IMG/VR virus record: IMGVR_UViG_3300013119_000052
Span: 1 to 48,083 of that record
Direction: 5' to 3' (one strand)
Origin: a virus
DNA length: 48,083 bases
Both the position numbers and the translations under genes were made by a program. The notes below the pieces were generated by a model. It saw only the letters and a program-made list of their open reading frames with translations, did no database searches and was not told where the DNA came from. Shown here piece by piece: positions 1 through 6,664 of this stretch; the first letter of the stretch is position 1; the number at the start of each line of letters is the position of its first letter.

Positions 1-120
1 CCTGCCTCCCCCCTAGTTGTATTGGCGTCTTCGACGAGGTGTAATGTCTTTCCCTACACCTCACCACATCCACAAAACACACAAACCCAGTGTCTATGCG
101 CCTTCCAGGCGAGTGGTAGG
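1..120. repeat. Left terminal direct repeat
   Basis: These 120 bases match 47964-48083 in the same orientation at 117 positions; the differences are at 8 (C/A), 94 (C/T) and 105 (C/T). Three hairpins are visible: CGTC-TTC-GACG (26-36), GAGGTGTA/TACACCTC (36-43 with 55-62) and CGCCT/AGGCG (99-103 with 107-111). Position 105 lies in the loop of the last one, so that stem is unchanged. Repeats at both ends of a phage-sized sequence suggest terminal redundancy used in concatemer formation and packaging. True terminal repeats are normally identical, so the mismatches may be assembly error or mixed variants. Confidence 0.8.
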
Positions 121-289
121 GCTTGGTATAGTCTACGCTTTGCGAGTGCTTCTATAGTTTCCTAGGCATACCCTTTAATATATACTTATTGTCCTGTTTA
201 GTCCCTTCCATTAGTCCCCTTAATATGTTATACGCATAGTCTTCCTTCATTATATGGCTAATTCATTTATATTTATTTACAAATAAGTG

Positions 290-318
290 TTGACAATAGC
301 GGCATAGTTCCCTATAGT
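290..318 (+). promoter_or_regulatory. Early promoter P1 (sigma70-like)
   Basis: TTGACA at 290-295, a 17-bp spacer and TATAGT at 313-318. A hairpin (328-348) follows just downstream of the expected start site. Confidence 0.75.
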
Positions 319-369
319 TACAACCATAGCTAAGGCAAGCCCTTAGTTAGCTCTTAAACAAATAGGTTG

Positions 370-397
370 TTGACATAGCTTAAGTATCATGTATACT
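370..397 (+). promoter_or_regulatory. Early promoter P2 (sigma70-like)
   Basis: TTGACA at 370-375, a 16-bp spacer and TATACT at 392-397. The -10 box lies inside a dyad, AAGTAT-N5-ATACTT (382-398). Confidence 0.7.
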
Positions 398-496
398 TGC
401 TACCAAGTCATTAGGATGTTATGCGGCATAGCTGCTAGTCCTTAGTCTAAGGGAATGGTCCCCTAAGTATGTGTATACGACCCACATCACAGACAC

Positions 497-525
497 TTGA
501 CATGAGGTGGCTTAGCTGCTAAAGT
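497..525 (+). promoter_or_regulatory. Early promoter P3 (sigma70-like)
   Basis: TTGACA at 497-502, a 17-bp spacer and TAAAGT at 520-525. The -10 box is the centre of the near-palindrome TGCTAAAGTTAGCA (517-530), a possible operator. Confidence 0.7.
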
Positions 526-571
526 TAGCAACCATGAGCTTACGACTCGTTAACAACGTAAACAACAGGGC

Positions 572-600
572 TTGACATAGCCTACCTTCTAGGATAATAT
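572..600 (+). promoter_or_regulatory. Early promoter P4 (sigma70-like)
   Basis: TTGACA at 572-577, a 17-bp spacer and TAATAT at 595-600: the closest of the four to the sigma70 consensus. It probably drives the long leader before the gene at 1010. Confidence 0.8.
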
Positions 601-1009
601 GTCACTACACAGTGCAGCTACACTATAACAAAGCAGGCTTACACCCTAGTTAGTTTACTAACTACTCTGTATAATAGACCTCCCTTTAGGTTTGCATTCC
701 CCAGTGATAGACAATATAAAGGCGTATGATCAGGTGATATATTATCTAGAATCATATGTAAAGTAGTGTCTATCAGTGGGCACGATTGGCATGTGGGCTG
801 AGTTTGGGTGGAGAGTGAAAGCGGCAACGTTATTACCTCTAAGCTAAGAACAATACGAAGTAGCATGTATCAGCACTGATAAGCGCCTTGACTTAGGGCG
901 CTGAGGAATACTAAGTCATACAACTAATGTGCATTCGTTGAGTGCACATCACTTGTAATGAAATGTAACACTTGTAATTAAAATCTAAACTAACCAAGAG
1001 GGACATACT

Positions 1010-1615
1010 ATGTCTATCAAATACACTTTACCAAAGAACACTCAAGAGCTAGATAACTTAATTAACTCTGCTGTTAAGGCAGCAGGTACCATGCGTACTA
1101 AGATTCAACAGGCAGCAGTTGCTGTATTACATCATGCGTATCAACATGGTGACTACACTAAGGCCAATGACCTGATTGAAGGGGCTGGTCATGGTGTTAA
1201 GCGTGATAGCTTGGTTGAGTTCTTCGTCAAGTTCGGTGGCTTAACTATCAATGAAGAGGGCACTGCCTTTGGTGGTTGGAAGGGTAAAGACTACATCAAG
1301 GCTTGCTTTGATGAGGCTAAAGCTACCATGTGGTACGATCTTAAGAAAGCTAACCCATTCAAGGGATTTAATCTTGAGCAGGAAATCACTAAGCTTCTTA
1401 AGCGTAAGGCTAAGATTGAAAAGGACATGGAAGTTATGACTGAACAGGACAAGGAACTTGTGTCCTTAAATGTGAATGATGCTACCATGCAAGCCCTTCT
1501 TAATGCAGTGAACTATGATGCTATGATTGTAGTCGAAGAAGAGCCAGCCAATCAAGACGAAGCTTTGATTGAACATCTAGAGGCTGACCTAGCAGCTGGT
1601 CAAGAGGTGGCGTAA
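1010..1615 (+). CDS. Early protein of unknown function (201 aa)
   Basis: First gene of the rightward arm, with a good ribosome-binding site GAGGGA (998-1003) six bases before ATG. The product looks soluble: an amphipathic N-terminal half (residues 1-110) with a Gly/Trp-containing segment near 85-92, a Lys-rich helical stretch (115-145), and an acidic Glu/Asp/Ala-rich tail (170-201). I do not recognise the family. Its position directly behind four strong promoters suggests very early, abundant expression, as for host-takeover proteins, but that is inference from position. The stop codon overlaps the ATG of the next small gene (TAATG). Confidence 0.85.
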   Translation: MSIKYTLPKNTQELDNLINSAVKAAGTMRTKIQQAAVAVLHHAYQHGDYTKANDLIEGAGHGVKRDSLVEFFVKFGGLTINEEGTAFGGWKGKDYIKACFDEAKATMWYDLKKANPFKGFNLEQEITKLLKRKAKIEKDMEVMTEQDKELVSLNVNDATMQALLNAVNYDAMIVVEEEPANQDEALIEHLEADLAAGQEVA

Positions 1616-1734
1616 TGCGCTACACTCTACTGGTAGTGACAGTGTTACTAGGTATTGTGTGTTACGGTGAAGCTATGGGCGTGAAGTTCAAGATGATCGA
1701 ACGTAACACACATATAGAAAGGATGTTAGAGTGA
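1615..1734 (+). CDS. Small membrane protein (39 aa)
   Basis: Its ATG overlaps the upstream TAA (TAATG), and its own TGA overlaps the next ATG (ATGA). The N-terminal 20 residues form one hydrophobic segment (Leu/Val rich), followed by a basic Lys/Arg tail, so a single-pass inner-membrane peptide or secretion signal is likely. Support comes from the coupled spacing and composition only; no family recognised. Confidence 0.55.
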   Translation: MRYTLLVVTVLLGIVCYGEAMGVKFKMIERNTHIERMLE

Positions 1735-1811
1735 TGTCAATTGTATTAACCTATGGCCTAGGCTTGTATATGCTAGGCCTTCTTATATTCAACCCATTAG
1801 TAGGAAACTAA
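1734..1811 (+). CDS. Very small hydrophobic peptide (25 aa)
   Basis: A 25-codon frame starting in an ATGA overlap with the preceding gene. It is almost entirely hydrophobic (Leu, Gly, Ile, Tyr), as expected for a membrane micro-protein. It is translationally coupled if real. Weak evidence because of its size. Confidence 0.4.
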   Translation: MSIVLTYGLGLYMLGLLIFNPLVGN

Positions 1812-1879
1812 TATATCTAAGGTGAAACAATTCCTTGGAGCGTAAAGAACAATACCTTTCGATTTGTTTGTGTGTGTTT

Positions 1880-1970
1880 GGCAGCCAGTGTCCCATGGTC
1901 AATTCAATTTCCATGAATGTACCTCAAGTACATGCCTCAAGTAATGGGATGCTGGCTGCCTTCTTTTTTA
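1880..1970 (+). terminator. Large-loop rho-independent terminator
   Basis: GGCAGCCAG (1880-1888) pairs with CTGGCTGCC (1952-1960). The stem extends inward to 1896/1944 with two G-U pairs, about 17 bp in total, and is followed by TTCTTTTTTA (1961-1970). The roughly 47-base loop holds a second hairpin (ATGTAC/GTACAT, near 1917-1933). It closes the first early transcription unit or attenuates read-through into the gene at 2000. The nested structure is unusual for a plain terminator. Confidence 0.7.
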
Positions 1971-1999
1971 TTAGAAAATAATTTCGAGGACGAAATGAA

Positions 2000-2695
2000 A
2001 TGGAAACGATTAATATCAGTCAGTTTATGGGCTATTTTGGCTCTTACTATCCTATTATCCTCCCTGTATTTGTCGCATTATGTATCATTAGTGCTTATGT
2101 GCTTGATATCATACGTGTTGGGGCGGTTTCATACGTGGATGAAGGGGAAAGTGGACCGTATAAACGCTATGTTTCGACGTTCTTCCACAAGTTAATGGAC
2201 AATGAGCCTTTTGGTGAGACTAAAACACATAGTATTAAATCAGACGAAGCTATAAACCTGAAGGTTTACTGTAAAAACTATCAAATAGGGAGAGATGATG
2301 CGGACCACAAGGTTGAGCATCAGGGTAAGACTATAAGCGTATATTATGAGTATCAGCTGGATAAGTTAAGGGACTTTTTAAAACGACACCCTGATATCAG
2401 TCTTGACCTACTCTTAGAGCTTATTGAAAAGGGGAATGATCACCCTATTTTTAAGGCAGAGGAGGTATGGGATCCCTTCGATACACTAAAGGAGCTAGTA
2501 ATCTACCTAGTAATATTCATGTTAGGCCTAACAGCTTACAAATTCCTACCTGCCATTACAGTGGGTGCTATCGTAGGCTACTGTGTATTGCGTCTAGCTC
2601 GTAGTATTGTACGTCTAACTAAGAAGTTTAACAAACATATCAGTGACGGACACGGTGTGAAAGTGGAAGCCACAGAAGCTAAGGAAATGCTTTAG
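2000..2695 (+). CDS. Membrane protein of unknown function (231 aa)
   Basis: One hydrophobic segment lies near residues 14-36 and two near 165-200, separated by a charged soluble domain (about 45-160). The C-terminal 25 residues are polar and basic. This suggests an integral inner-membrane protein with a cytoplasmic or periplasmic middle domain. GAGGA at 1986-1990 is the ribosome-binding site. The same site is also well placed for an ATG at 1995 in another frame, which would encode a second hydrophobic product of 66 residues ending at 2195. The longer frame is preferred on length. No family recognised. Confidence 0.75.
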   Translation: METINISQFMGYFGSYYPIILPVFVALCIISAYVLDIIRVGAVSYVDEGESGPYKRYVSTFFHKLMDNEPFGETKTHSIKSDEAINLKVYCKNYQIGRDDADHKVEHQGKTISVYYEYQLDKLRDFLKRHPDISLDLLLELIEKGNDHPIFKAEEVWDPFDTLKELVIYLVIFMLGLTAYKFLPAITVGAIVGYCVLRLARSIVRLTKKFNKHISDGHGVKVEATEAKEML

Positions 2696-2722
2696 TGGTA
2701 GGGTAGCTTAGGTTACATACTG

Positions 2723-2769
2723 AAACACCCTCACAGGGCCATACAGGAGCTTCTAGAGGGTGTTTTGTT
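2723..2769 (+). terminator. Rho-independent terminator
   Basis: AAACACCCTC (2723-2732) pairs with GAGGGTGTTT (2756-2765), followed by a short T-rich tail. The 23-base loop contains GCCATACAGGAGCTTCT, which recurs exactly at 3626-3642 as the ribosome-binding region of the gene at 3643. Confidence 0.7.
2738..2754 (+). repeat. 17-bp repeat, copy 1 (in terminator loop)
   Basis: GCCATACAGGAGCTTCT, identical to 3626-3642. Here the AGGAG sits in a hairpin loop with no gene start directly behind it. Confidence 0.85.
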
Positions 2770-2789
2770 ATATATCCTAGGGGATTGAC

Positions 2790-3068
2790 ATGAGTAATGA
2801 AGAGATTAAAGAGATATTCTACTTATTCTTAGAGATGAATAGTATTAAGGGGAGATATCTTAACGCAAGAAAGAATTATTGCAATGATGTGAATTTAAAA
2901 GGGGATTTGCTATTCCTTAATCAGGCTCCTAGATGTTGGGTTGATCAAGCAATATATTGGCATGAAGATCAAGTGGCTAATGGTAGGGCTGTTGGTGGGT
3001 TTGATGGTTGGATAGATGTTGAAAGAGAATGGTTACAAACTTTAGCAGGGTTATTAGAAACTCCATAG
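2790..3068 (+). CDS. Small early protein, paralogue of 3230-3481 (92 aa)
   Basis: A soluble, aromatic-rich protein of unknown function. It shares an N-terminal pattern F-L-E-M-N...Y-L with the product at 3230, and a C-terminal F-(D/E)-x-W-x-x-x-x-x-E-W. The two are therefore diverged tandem duplicates. Ribosome-binding site AGGGGA lies just upstream; the gene follows the terminator at 2723-2769, so it needs read-through or its own promoter. No domain recognised. Confidence 0.75.
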   Translation: MSNEEIKEIFYLFLEMNSIKGRYLNARKNYCNDVNLKGDLLFLNQAPRCWVDQAIYWHEDQVANGRAVGGFDGWIDVEREWLQTLAGLLETP

Positions 3069-3229
3069 TAGGGAAAAGGTTCGTTACGTCTCCGCCTCCA
3101 CTCACTCTTTTCTTATTCTTATTACTTCTTATATACTACTTAATATTCTTATTAACTTCTAGTAATTATTATAAATACTATAATATATACAAGTTATTAG
3201 GAAAAGACCCCTAAATTAGGTGAAATAAA

Positions 3230-3481
3230 ATGAAACATAAAGATTGGGTAGCGTTATTTAAGATATTTCTTGAGATGAATGATGCGTTAATACCATACCT
3301 TGAAGGTTTACAAGGGCCTAGGGGTGCTTACTATGGTACTGATGCGTCAGCTAGGGCTAAGAATTTTATCCTATATGCGTTTGGTTGGGACAGTAATCAG
3401 GGTAAGAGTGATTTTGAATACTGGGAAACATTACATCATGAATGGCGTAAGGTGGTAGCAGATGTTAACAGTAGAGCGTAG
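3230..3481 (+). CDS. Small early protein, paralogue of 2790-3068 (83 aa)
   Basis: Shares F-L-E-M-N near residues 13-17, Y-L at about 23, and a Trp/Glu-rich C-terminal half with its neighbour at 2790. It follows a 161-base AT-rich gap (3069-3229) in which I see no convincing promoter. Its end overlaps the next small frame by 20 bases. Function unknown. Confidence 0.75.
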   Translation: MKHKDWVALFKIFLEMNDALIPYLEGLQGPRGAYYGTDASARAKNFILYAFGWDSNQGKSDFEYWETLHHEWRKVVADVNSRA

Positions 3482-3605
3482 TCCAGCTAGAGTTAGCTGG
3501 ATGTTAATGTGTAATGGTATCTTGATTGATACTCGTGGAACGAAGAAAGAATGTAAGGCTCTACAAGACGAGTATGCTCGTAAGTATGGTCTTACTATAG
3601 GTTAA
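3462..3605 (+). CDS. Small protein of unknown function (47 aa)
   Basis: An ATG frame that overlaps the upstream gene by 20 bases, with a GGTGG-type ribosome-binding site. The product is a short basic peptide with a Met/Trp-rich middle and a Lys/Glu-rich C-terminal half. The overlap matches the packing style elsewhere in this arm. It fills an otherwise empty gap, but family support is lacking. Confidence 0.5.
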   Translation: MLTVERSPARVSWMLMCNGILIDTRGTKKECKALQDEYARKYGLTIG

Positions 3606-3625
3606 CTGAGAACGTGGCTCAGAGA

Positions 3626-3642
3626 GCCATACAGGAGCTTCT
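3626..3642 (+). repeat. 17-bp repeat, copy 2 (ribosome-binding region)
   Basis: GCCATACAGGAGCTTCT directly precedes the ATG at 3643 and supplies its AGGAG ribosome-binding site. It is identical to 2738-2754. Confidence 0.85.
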
Positions 3643-3825
3643 ATGCCCACTTACAAGAAGTATTTAGTACAATATAACCTTAATGGTAACGCAGTGATGA
3701 GGGAGACTGAGGCATTAAGCTTCTTAGGAGCTACCATCAACGCATCAACTAATATCAATCATCGTCCCTCACTGAAAGGGGCAACCATTACTAGCATAAA
3801 GGAGATGGGGAATGTTCTCGCCTGA
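3643..3825 (+). CDS. Small protein of unknown function (60 aa)
   Basis: The start is fixed by the AGGAG in the repeated 17-mer. The product is a polar 60-residue protein with a basic Tyr/Lys N-terminus and a Ser/Thr-rich middle. Its final codons overlap the start of the 302-residue protein by 14 bases, so the two are probably co-translated. No family recognised. Confidence 0.65.
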   Translation: MPTYKKYLVQYNLNGNAVMRETEALSFLGATINASTNINHRPSLKGATITSIKEMGNVLA

Positions 3826-4720
3826 GATATTTAAATCAATCAGTCAGATTAATAATGTCATCGAAGGTATTACTACCAGTGACTACTCTGACACTACTAA
3901 CTCAGTATGGGGGGTAGTGAATAAGCATGGGGAGTATACCAAATGTCCCCATACTCACTGCTTCGCTGGAAGTAGTCGTGTAGGTAAGGGGAATAAGTTC
4001 TTCATCAACCGCATTCAATACAATGGTGCGCTACAAACCGTTGAGTTGCGTAAGAAACATCATAAAGATCTAGTTAAATACTATGATATGTTGTTCAATG
4101 ACTCTGTGTGGGCTGACGTATTCATCACTAAGAGTGGAGAGGAAGCTGTATCTACACGCTTTATCGTAGCTCGTACTGATGTCCCTTCGAACATGCTTAT
4201 TCAAGCTATGCAAGCTTGCCGTATCCCAACTGAATATCATAATACCATGTGGGCATGTAATGATTTAGTGGATGGTGGTGTTAATCCTAAGCTGGCCTTC
4301 GTCCTTGGTATCATGATGCGTGGTGGTAACTTCCGTGAGGGTACCGTAGACTTCCTTGATTCAGGTACTAACCATACTTGTATGGACCCAATGTATTTCA
4401 ATAAGAAAGCATTGAAACGCATGTATGATGGTAACTGTCAAGCTAACCAGAACTACTGGAACAATCCTGATTACACCTCTTCCTTCCGAATCTTTGAGAC
4501 TTGGGGTAGTCAGAGTGATAATGAATTATGTAACTACATTAAGGAAAACTTCAGACCCAAGGAAATACTAGGTATTGAGAAGGCTAAGGCAGAATGTCTT
4601 AACCCATTCAAGCGTCCTGAAAGGGTTACTAAACCTAAACACTTATGGGAATATGACTTAGCTATCAAGGCTATGATTATCTTCGCTAAGCAAATCGAAG
4701 AGGAATTTATTTATGCCTAA
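3812..4720 (+). CDS. Conserved-looking unknown protein, first large gene of the ligase island (302 aa)
   Basis: A soluble protein with no signal peptide or membrane span. It has several Cys/His clusters (C-P-H-T-H-C near residues 45-50, T-C-M-D-P near 190) and a Trp-Ala-Cys-Asn segment near 147. Metal binding is possible but not shown. I do not recognise the fold. It overlaps the upstream gene by 14 bases and the downstream amidotransferase-like gene by 8, so it is translationally coupled into the amidoligase island and may be part of that pathway. That role is inference from context only. Confidence 0.8.
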   Translation: MFSPEIFKSISQINNVIEGITTSDYSDTTNSVWGVVNKHGEYTKCPHTHCFAGSSRVGKGNKFFINRIQYNGALQTVELRKKHHKDLVKYYDMLFNDSVWADVFITKSGEEAVSTRFIVARTDVPSNMLIQAMQACRIPTEYHNTMWACNDLVDGGVNPKLAFVLGIMMRGGNFREGTVDFLDSGTNHTCMDPMYFNKKALKRMYDGNCQANQNYWNNPDYTSSFRIFETWGSQSDNELCNYIKENFRPKEILGIEKAKAECLNPFKRPERVTKPKHLWEYDLAIKAMIIFAKQIEEEFIYA

Positions 4721-5342
4721 GGTTTTCATTGCTCAAGCTAATGAAGGTAGTCAATACCATAAGATGTTTGAGGAAGCTGGTTGGGAGGTTGTCCAGTCTG
4801 TTAGTGAAGCTGACTTGATCCAGTTCATTGGTGGTGCTGATGTTAACCCAGCCCTATACCATCACAAGGTACACCCTACTACCAGCTTCAATACACTAGT
4901 TGACACAGTAGATGCGCAGTTCTTTGAACTAGGTAAGCGTCATAACATACCTATGGCTGGTATATGTCGAGGGGGTCAGTTCCTTAATGTATCTAATGGC
5001 GGTACAATGGTTCAGCATTGTGACAACCATGGGGTACATGCTGGTCATTACGCTATTGATAAGAATAGTGGGGCTACCATTCGTGTTAGTAGTACACACC
5101 ACCAGATGATGATTCCTAGTGAAGATGCTGAGGTGATTGCTATTGCTAATGAAGCAACAACTAAACAAGTGTATATCAAAACCGTTAAGGACTTACAGGA
5201 ATATATGGTTGATGATATAGAGGTGGTGTACTATGAGAAGACCAACTGTCTGTGTTTCCAACCGCATCCTGAGTTTAATGGCTTTCCTCAATGTCGTCAG
5301 TATTACTTCACTCTTCTTGAGAAGTACTTGGGGGTGGGCTGA
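4713..5342 (+). CDS. Class I glutamine amidotransferase-like / gamma-glutamyl hydrolase-type enzyme
   Basis: A 209-residue single-domain protein of the class I (triad) glutamine amidotransferase / peptidase C26 type. The nucleophile elbow G-I-C-R-G-G puts Cys at residue 85. The C-terminal P-H-P-E gives His185 and Glu187, completing the triad. Members hydrolyse glutamine or gamma-glutamyl amides. With no fused synthetase domain, it either supplies ammonia to a partner or cleaves gamma-glutamyl-type bonds, which fits the ligases downstream. It overlaps its upstream gene by 8 bases and shares its 3' end with a membrane-protein frame. Confidence 0.9.
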   Translation: MPKVFIAQANEGSQYHKMFEEAGWEVVQSVSEADLIQFIGGADVNPALYHHKVHPTTSFNTLVDTVDAQFFELGKRHNIPMAGICRGGQFLNVSNGGTMVQHCDNHGVHAGHYAIDKNSGATIRVSSTHHQMMIPSEDAEVIAIANEATTKQVYIKTVKDLQEYMVDDIEVVYYEKTNCLCFQPHPEFNGFPQCRQYYFTLLEKYLGVG

Positions 5343-5547
5343 TTACTACCTGTTAGGTGTGATTGTGTCATCCATGCTGATGGCACACACCCTATCTAAG
5401 AAGGGGATAGCCCTAGAAGCTCGTGTAATCGCCTGTGTGATGATTACTAGCTCATGGGTATGTGTTGGTATGGCTTTATATCAAATAGGTCTTATAGGCT
5501 CATACAGACAGATTAAACGTGGGTTTAAGTTTAGGGATGCTGATTAG
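5233..5547 (+). CDS. Two-span membrane protein overlapping the amidotransferase (up to 104 aa)
   Basis: The distal part (5343-5547) is clearly its own gene, with two hydrophobic segments near residues 37-54 and 64-89 and a basic C-terminus. The ATG at 5233 has GAGG (5220-5223) nine bases upstream, which would make it overlap the amidotransferase by 110 bases in another frame. An alternative ATG at 5278 has a weaker site. Function unknown; small membrane proteins of this kind are common in phage early regions. Confidence 0.6.
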   Translation: MRRPTVCVSNRILSLMAFLNVVSITSLFLRSTWGWADYYLLGVIVSSMLMAHTLSKKGIALEARVIACVMITSSWVCVGMALYQIGLIGSYRQIKRGFKFRDAD

Positions 5548-5570
5548 CTAGATTTTTGGGAGAAAATTTT
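5536..5570 (+). repeat. 35-bp patterned repeat, copy 1
   Basis: Pattern GATGCTGATT, six bases, ATTTTTG, two bases, AGAAAATTTT; the same blocks with the same spacing occur at 12487-12521. The ATTTT and AAAAT arms can form a small AT hairpin. This copy ends immediately before the ATG at 5571. Confidence 0.7.
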
Positions 5571-5959
<389 letters not shown>

Positions 5960-5985
5960 ATTTATTAACAACACAGGAGGCTATC

Positions 5986-6222
5986 ATGCCACGTGGTTTA
6001 ACATATGAAGAACGTCGTCTATTGGAACGACTAAAACGTAAACATTCTGATCGTAGTGAAGATGAGCTTATTGCTGCCATTATTGGTGGGGGTGTGGCTG
6101 CTTTAACAGATAGTGCCATTCTGGGCTCTGTCACTGGTATGGCCTTAGGGGCTGATCCAGTTACATCCATTGCATCTAGTATAGTGGGTGACATCTTTGG
6201 TGGCGGTGGCCTTTTCGATTAA
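5986..6222 (+). CDS. Small Gly-rich protein with basic N-terminus (78 aa)
   Basis: A ribosome-binding site AGGAGG lies just upstream. Residues 1-27 are charged and helical (Arg/Lys/Glu). Residues 28-75 are Gly/Ala/Ile-rich with glycine-zipper-like spacing and end in G-G-G-G-L-F-D. Similar small proteins ending in an acidic L-F-(D/E) occur in other phages without a known role. A membrane-associated or oligomeric protein is possible. Confidence 0.7.
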   Translation: MPRGLTYEERRLLERLKRKHSDRSEDELIAAIIGGGVAALTDSAILGSVTGMALGADPVTSIASSIVGDIFGGGGLFD

Positions 6223-6238
6223 TAGCTGAGGAGCTAAT

Positions 6239-6640
6239 ATGTGTAAGTGGTTGGAACACACAGAGCCAATCGGGGAGTGCCTAGTTTGGACTAGGTGTCT
6301 TAATACGGATGGTTACCCAAGGGCTCTTGTAAATGGCAATGCCAATGGTAAGGTTCACAGGGAAGTATTCCATCACTTCAATGGATATTATCCACCTGTA
6401 GTCAGGCATACTTGTGATAATCCGAAATGTATAAATCCTGACCACTTGATTGCAGGTGACCCTACATCTAACATGGCAGATCGTCGTAATAGGGGTAGGA
6501 CACATGGTCATGTAAGTGAGGAAGAGATTGAAAACGTACTTAACCTAAGATCTAAAGAATACTGTTACAAAAAGATAGGGGAAACTTTAGGGATTAAATA
6601 TAAACGGGTAGAGTATATCATTAGTAAATATCAACAGTAG
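6239..6640 (+). CDS. HNH homing-type endonuclease
   Basis: 133 residues. The core has H-R at 40-41, R-H-T-C at 56-59, the N-P-x-C-x-N-P-D-H-L signature at 61-70, and the N-M-A-D-R-R-N-R-G-R stretch at 78-87 typical of phage HNH_3 nucleases. The C-terminal 45 residues look like a helix-turn-helix DNA-binding module. Such genes are mobile; this one sits just before the class II amidotransferase, in the same reading frame, and the amidotransferase lacks an ATG. No intron conserved core was recognised around it. AGGAG precedes the ATG. Confidence 0.92.
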   Translation: MCKWLEHTEPIGECLVWTRCLNTDGYPRALVNGNANGKVHREVFHHFNGYYPPVVRHTCDNPKCINPDHLIAGDPTSNMADRRNRGRTHGHVSEEEIENVLNLRSKEYCYKKIGETLGIKYKRVEYIISKYQQ

Positions 6641-6651
6641 CCGTTGGCTAC
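6637..6651 (+). other. Hairpin before the non-AUG amidotransferase start
   Basis: GTAGCC-GTT-GGCTAC: a perfect 6-bp stem with a 3-base loop, overlapping the HNH stop codon and ending three bases before AAGGA (6654-6658). There is no T-run, so it is not an ordinary terminator. It could block or restart ribosomes at the unusual start codon. Confidence 0.6.
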
Positions 6652-6664
6652 GTAAGGAACTATT

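Larger units (their letters stand above)
121..1009 (+). other. Left noncoding promoter/leader region
   Basis: About 890 bases have no convincing gene; the one longer reverse-strand frame (639-866) lacks an obvious ribosome-binding site. The region holds four sigma70-like promoters pointing right (290-600) and several dyads: 328-348, an imperfect long dyad at 701-779, a hairpin at 882-902 (AGCGCC/GGCGCT) and one at 927-949 (ATGTGCA/TGCACAT). A 10-bp direct repeat CACTTGTAAT occurs at 950-959 and 969-978. It reads as the early control region and leader of the rightward operon. Confidence 0.7.

Noticed and set aside
639-866. 75-codon reverse frame in the left noncoding region
   Set aside because: No ribosome-binding site, opposite to all neighbours, and it lies across dyads just downstream of the rightward promoters.
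1917-2195. 92-codon frame beginning before the gene at 2000
   Set aside because: Its first 26 codons are the terminator loop and stem; only the part from the ATG at 1995 deserves testing, and that is listed as a finding.
2784-2812. TTGACA before the gene at 2790
   Set aside because: No -10 box at 16-18 bp spacing; the hexamer overlaps the start-codon region.
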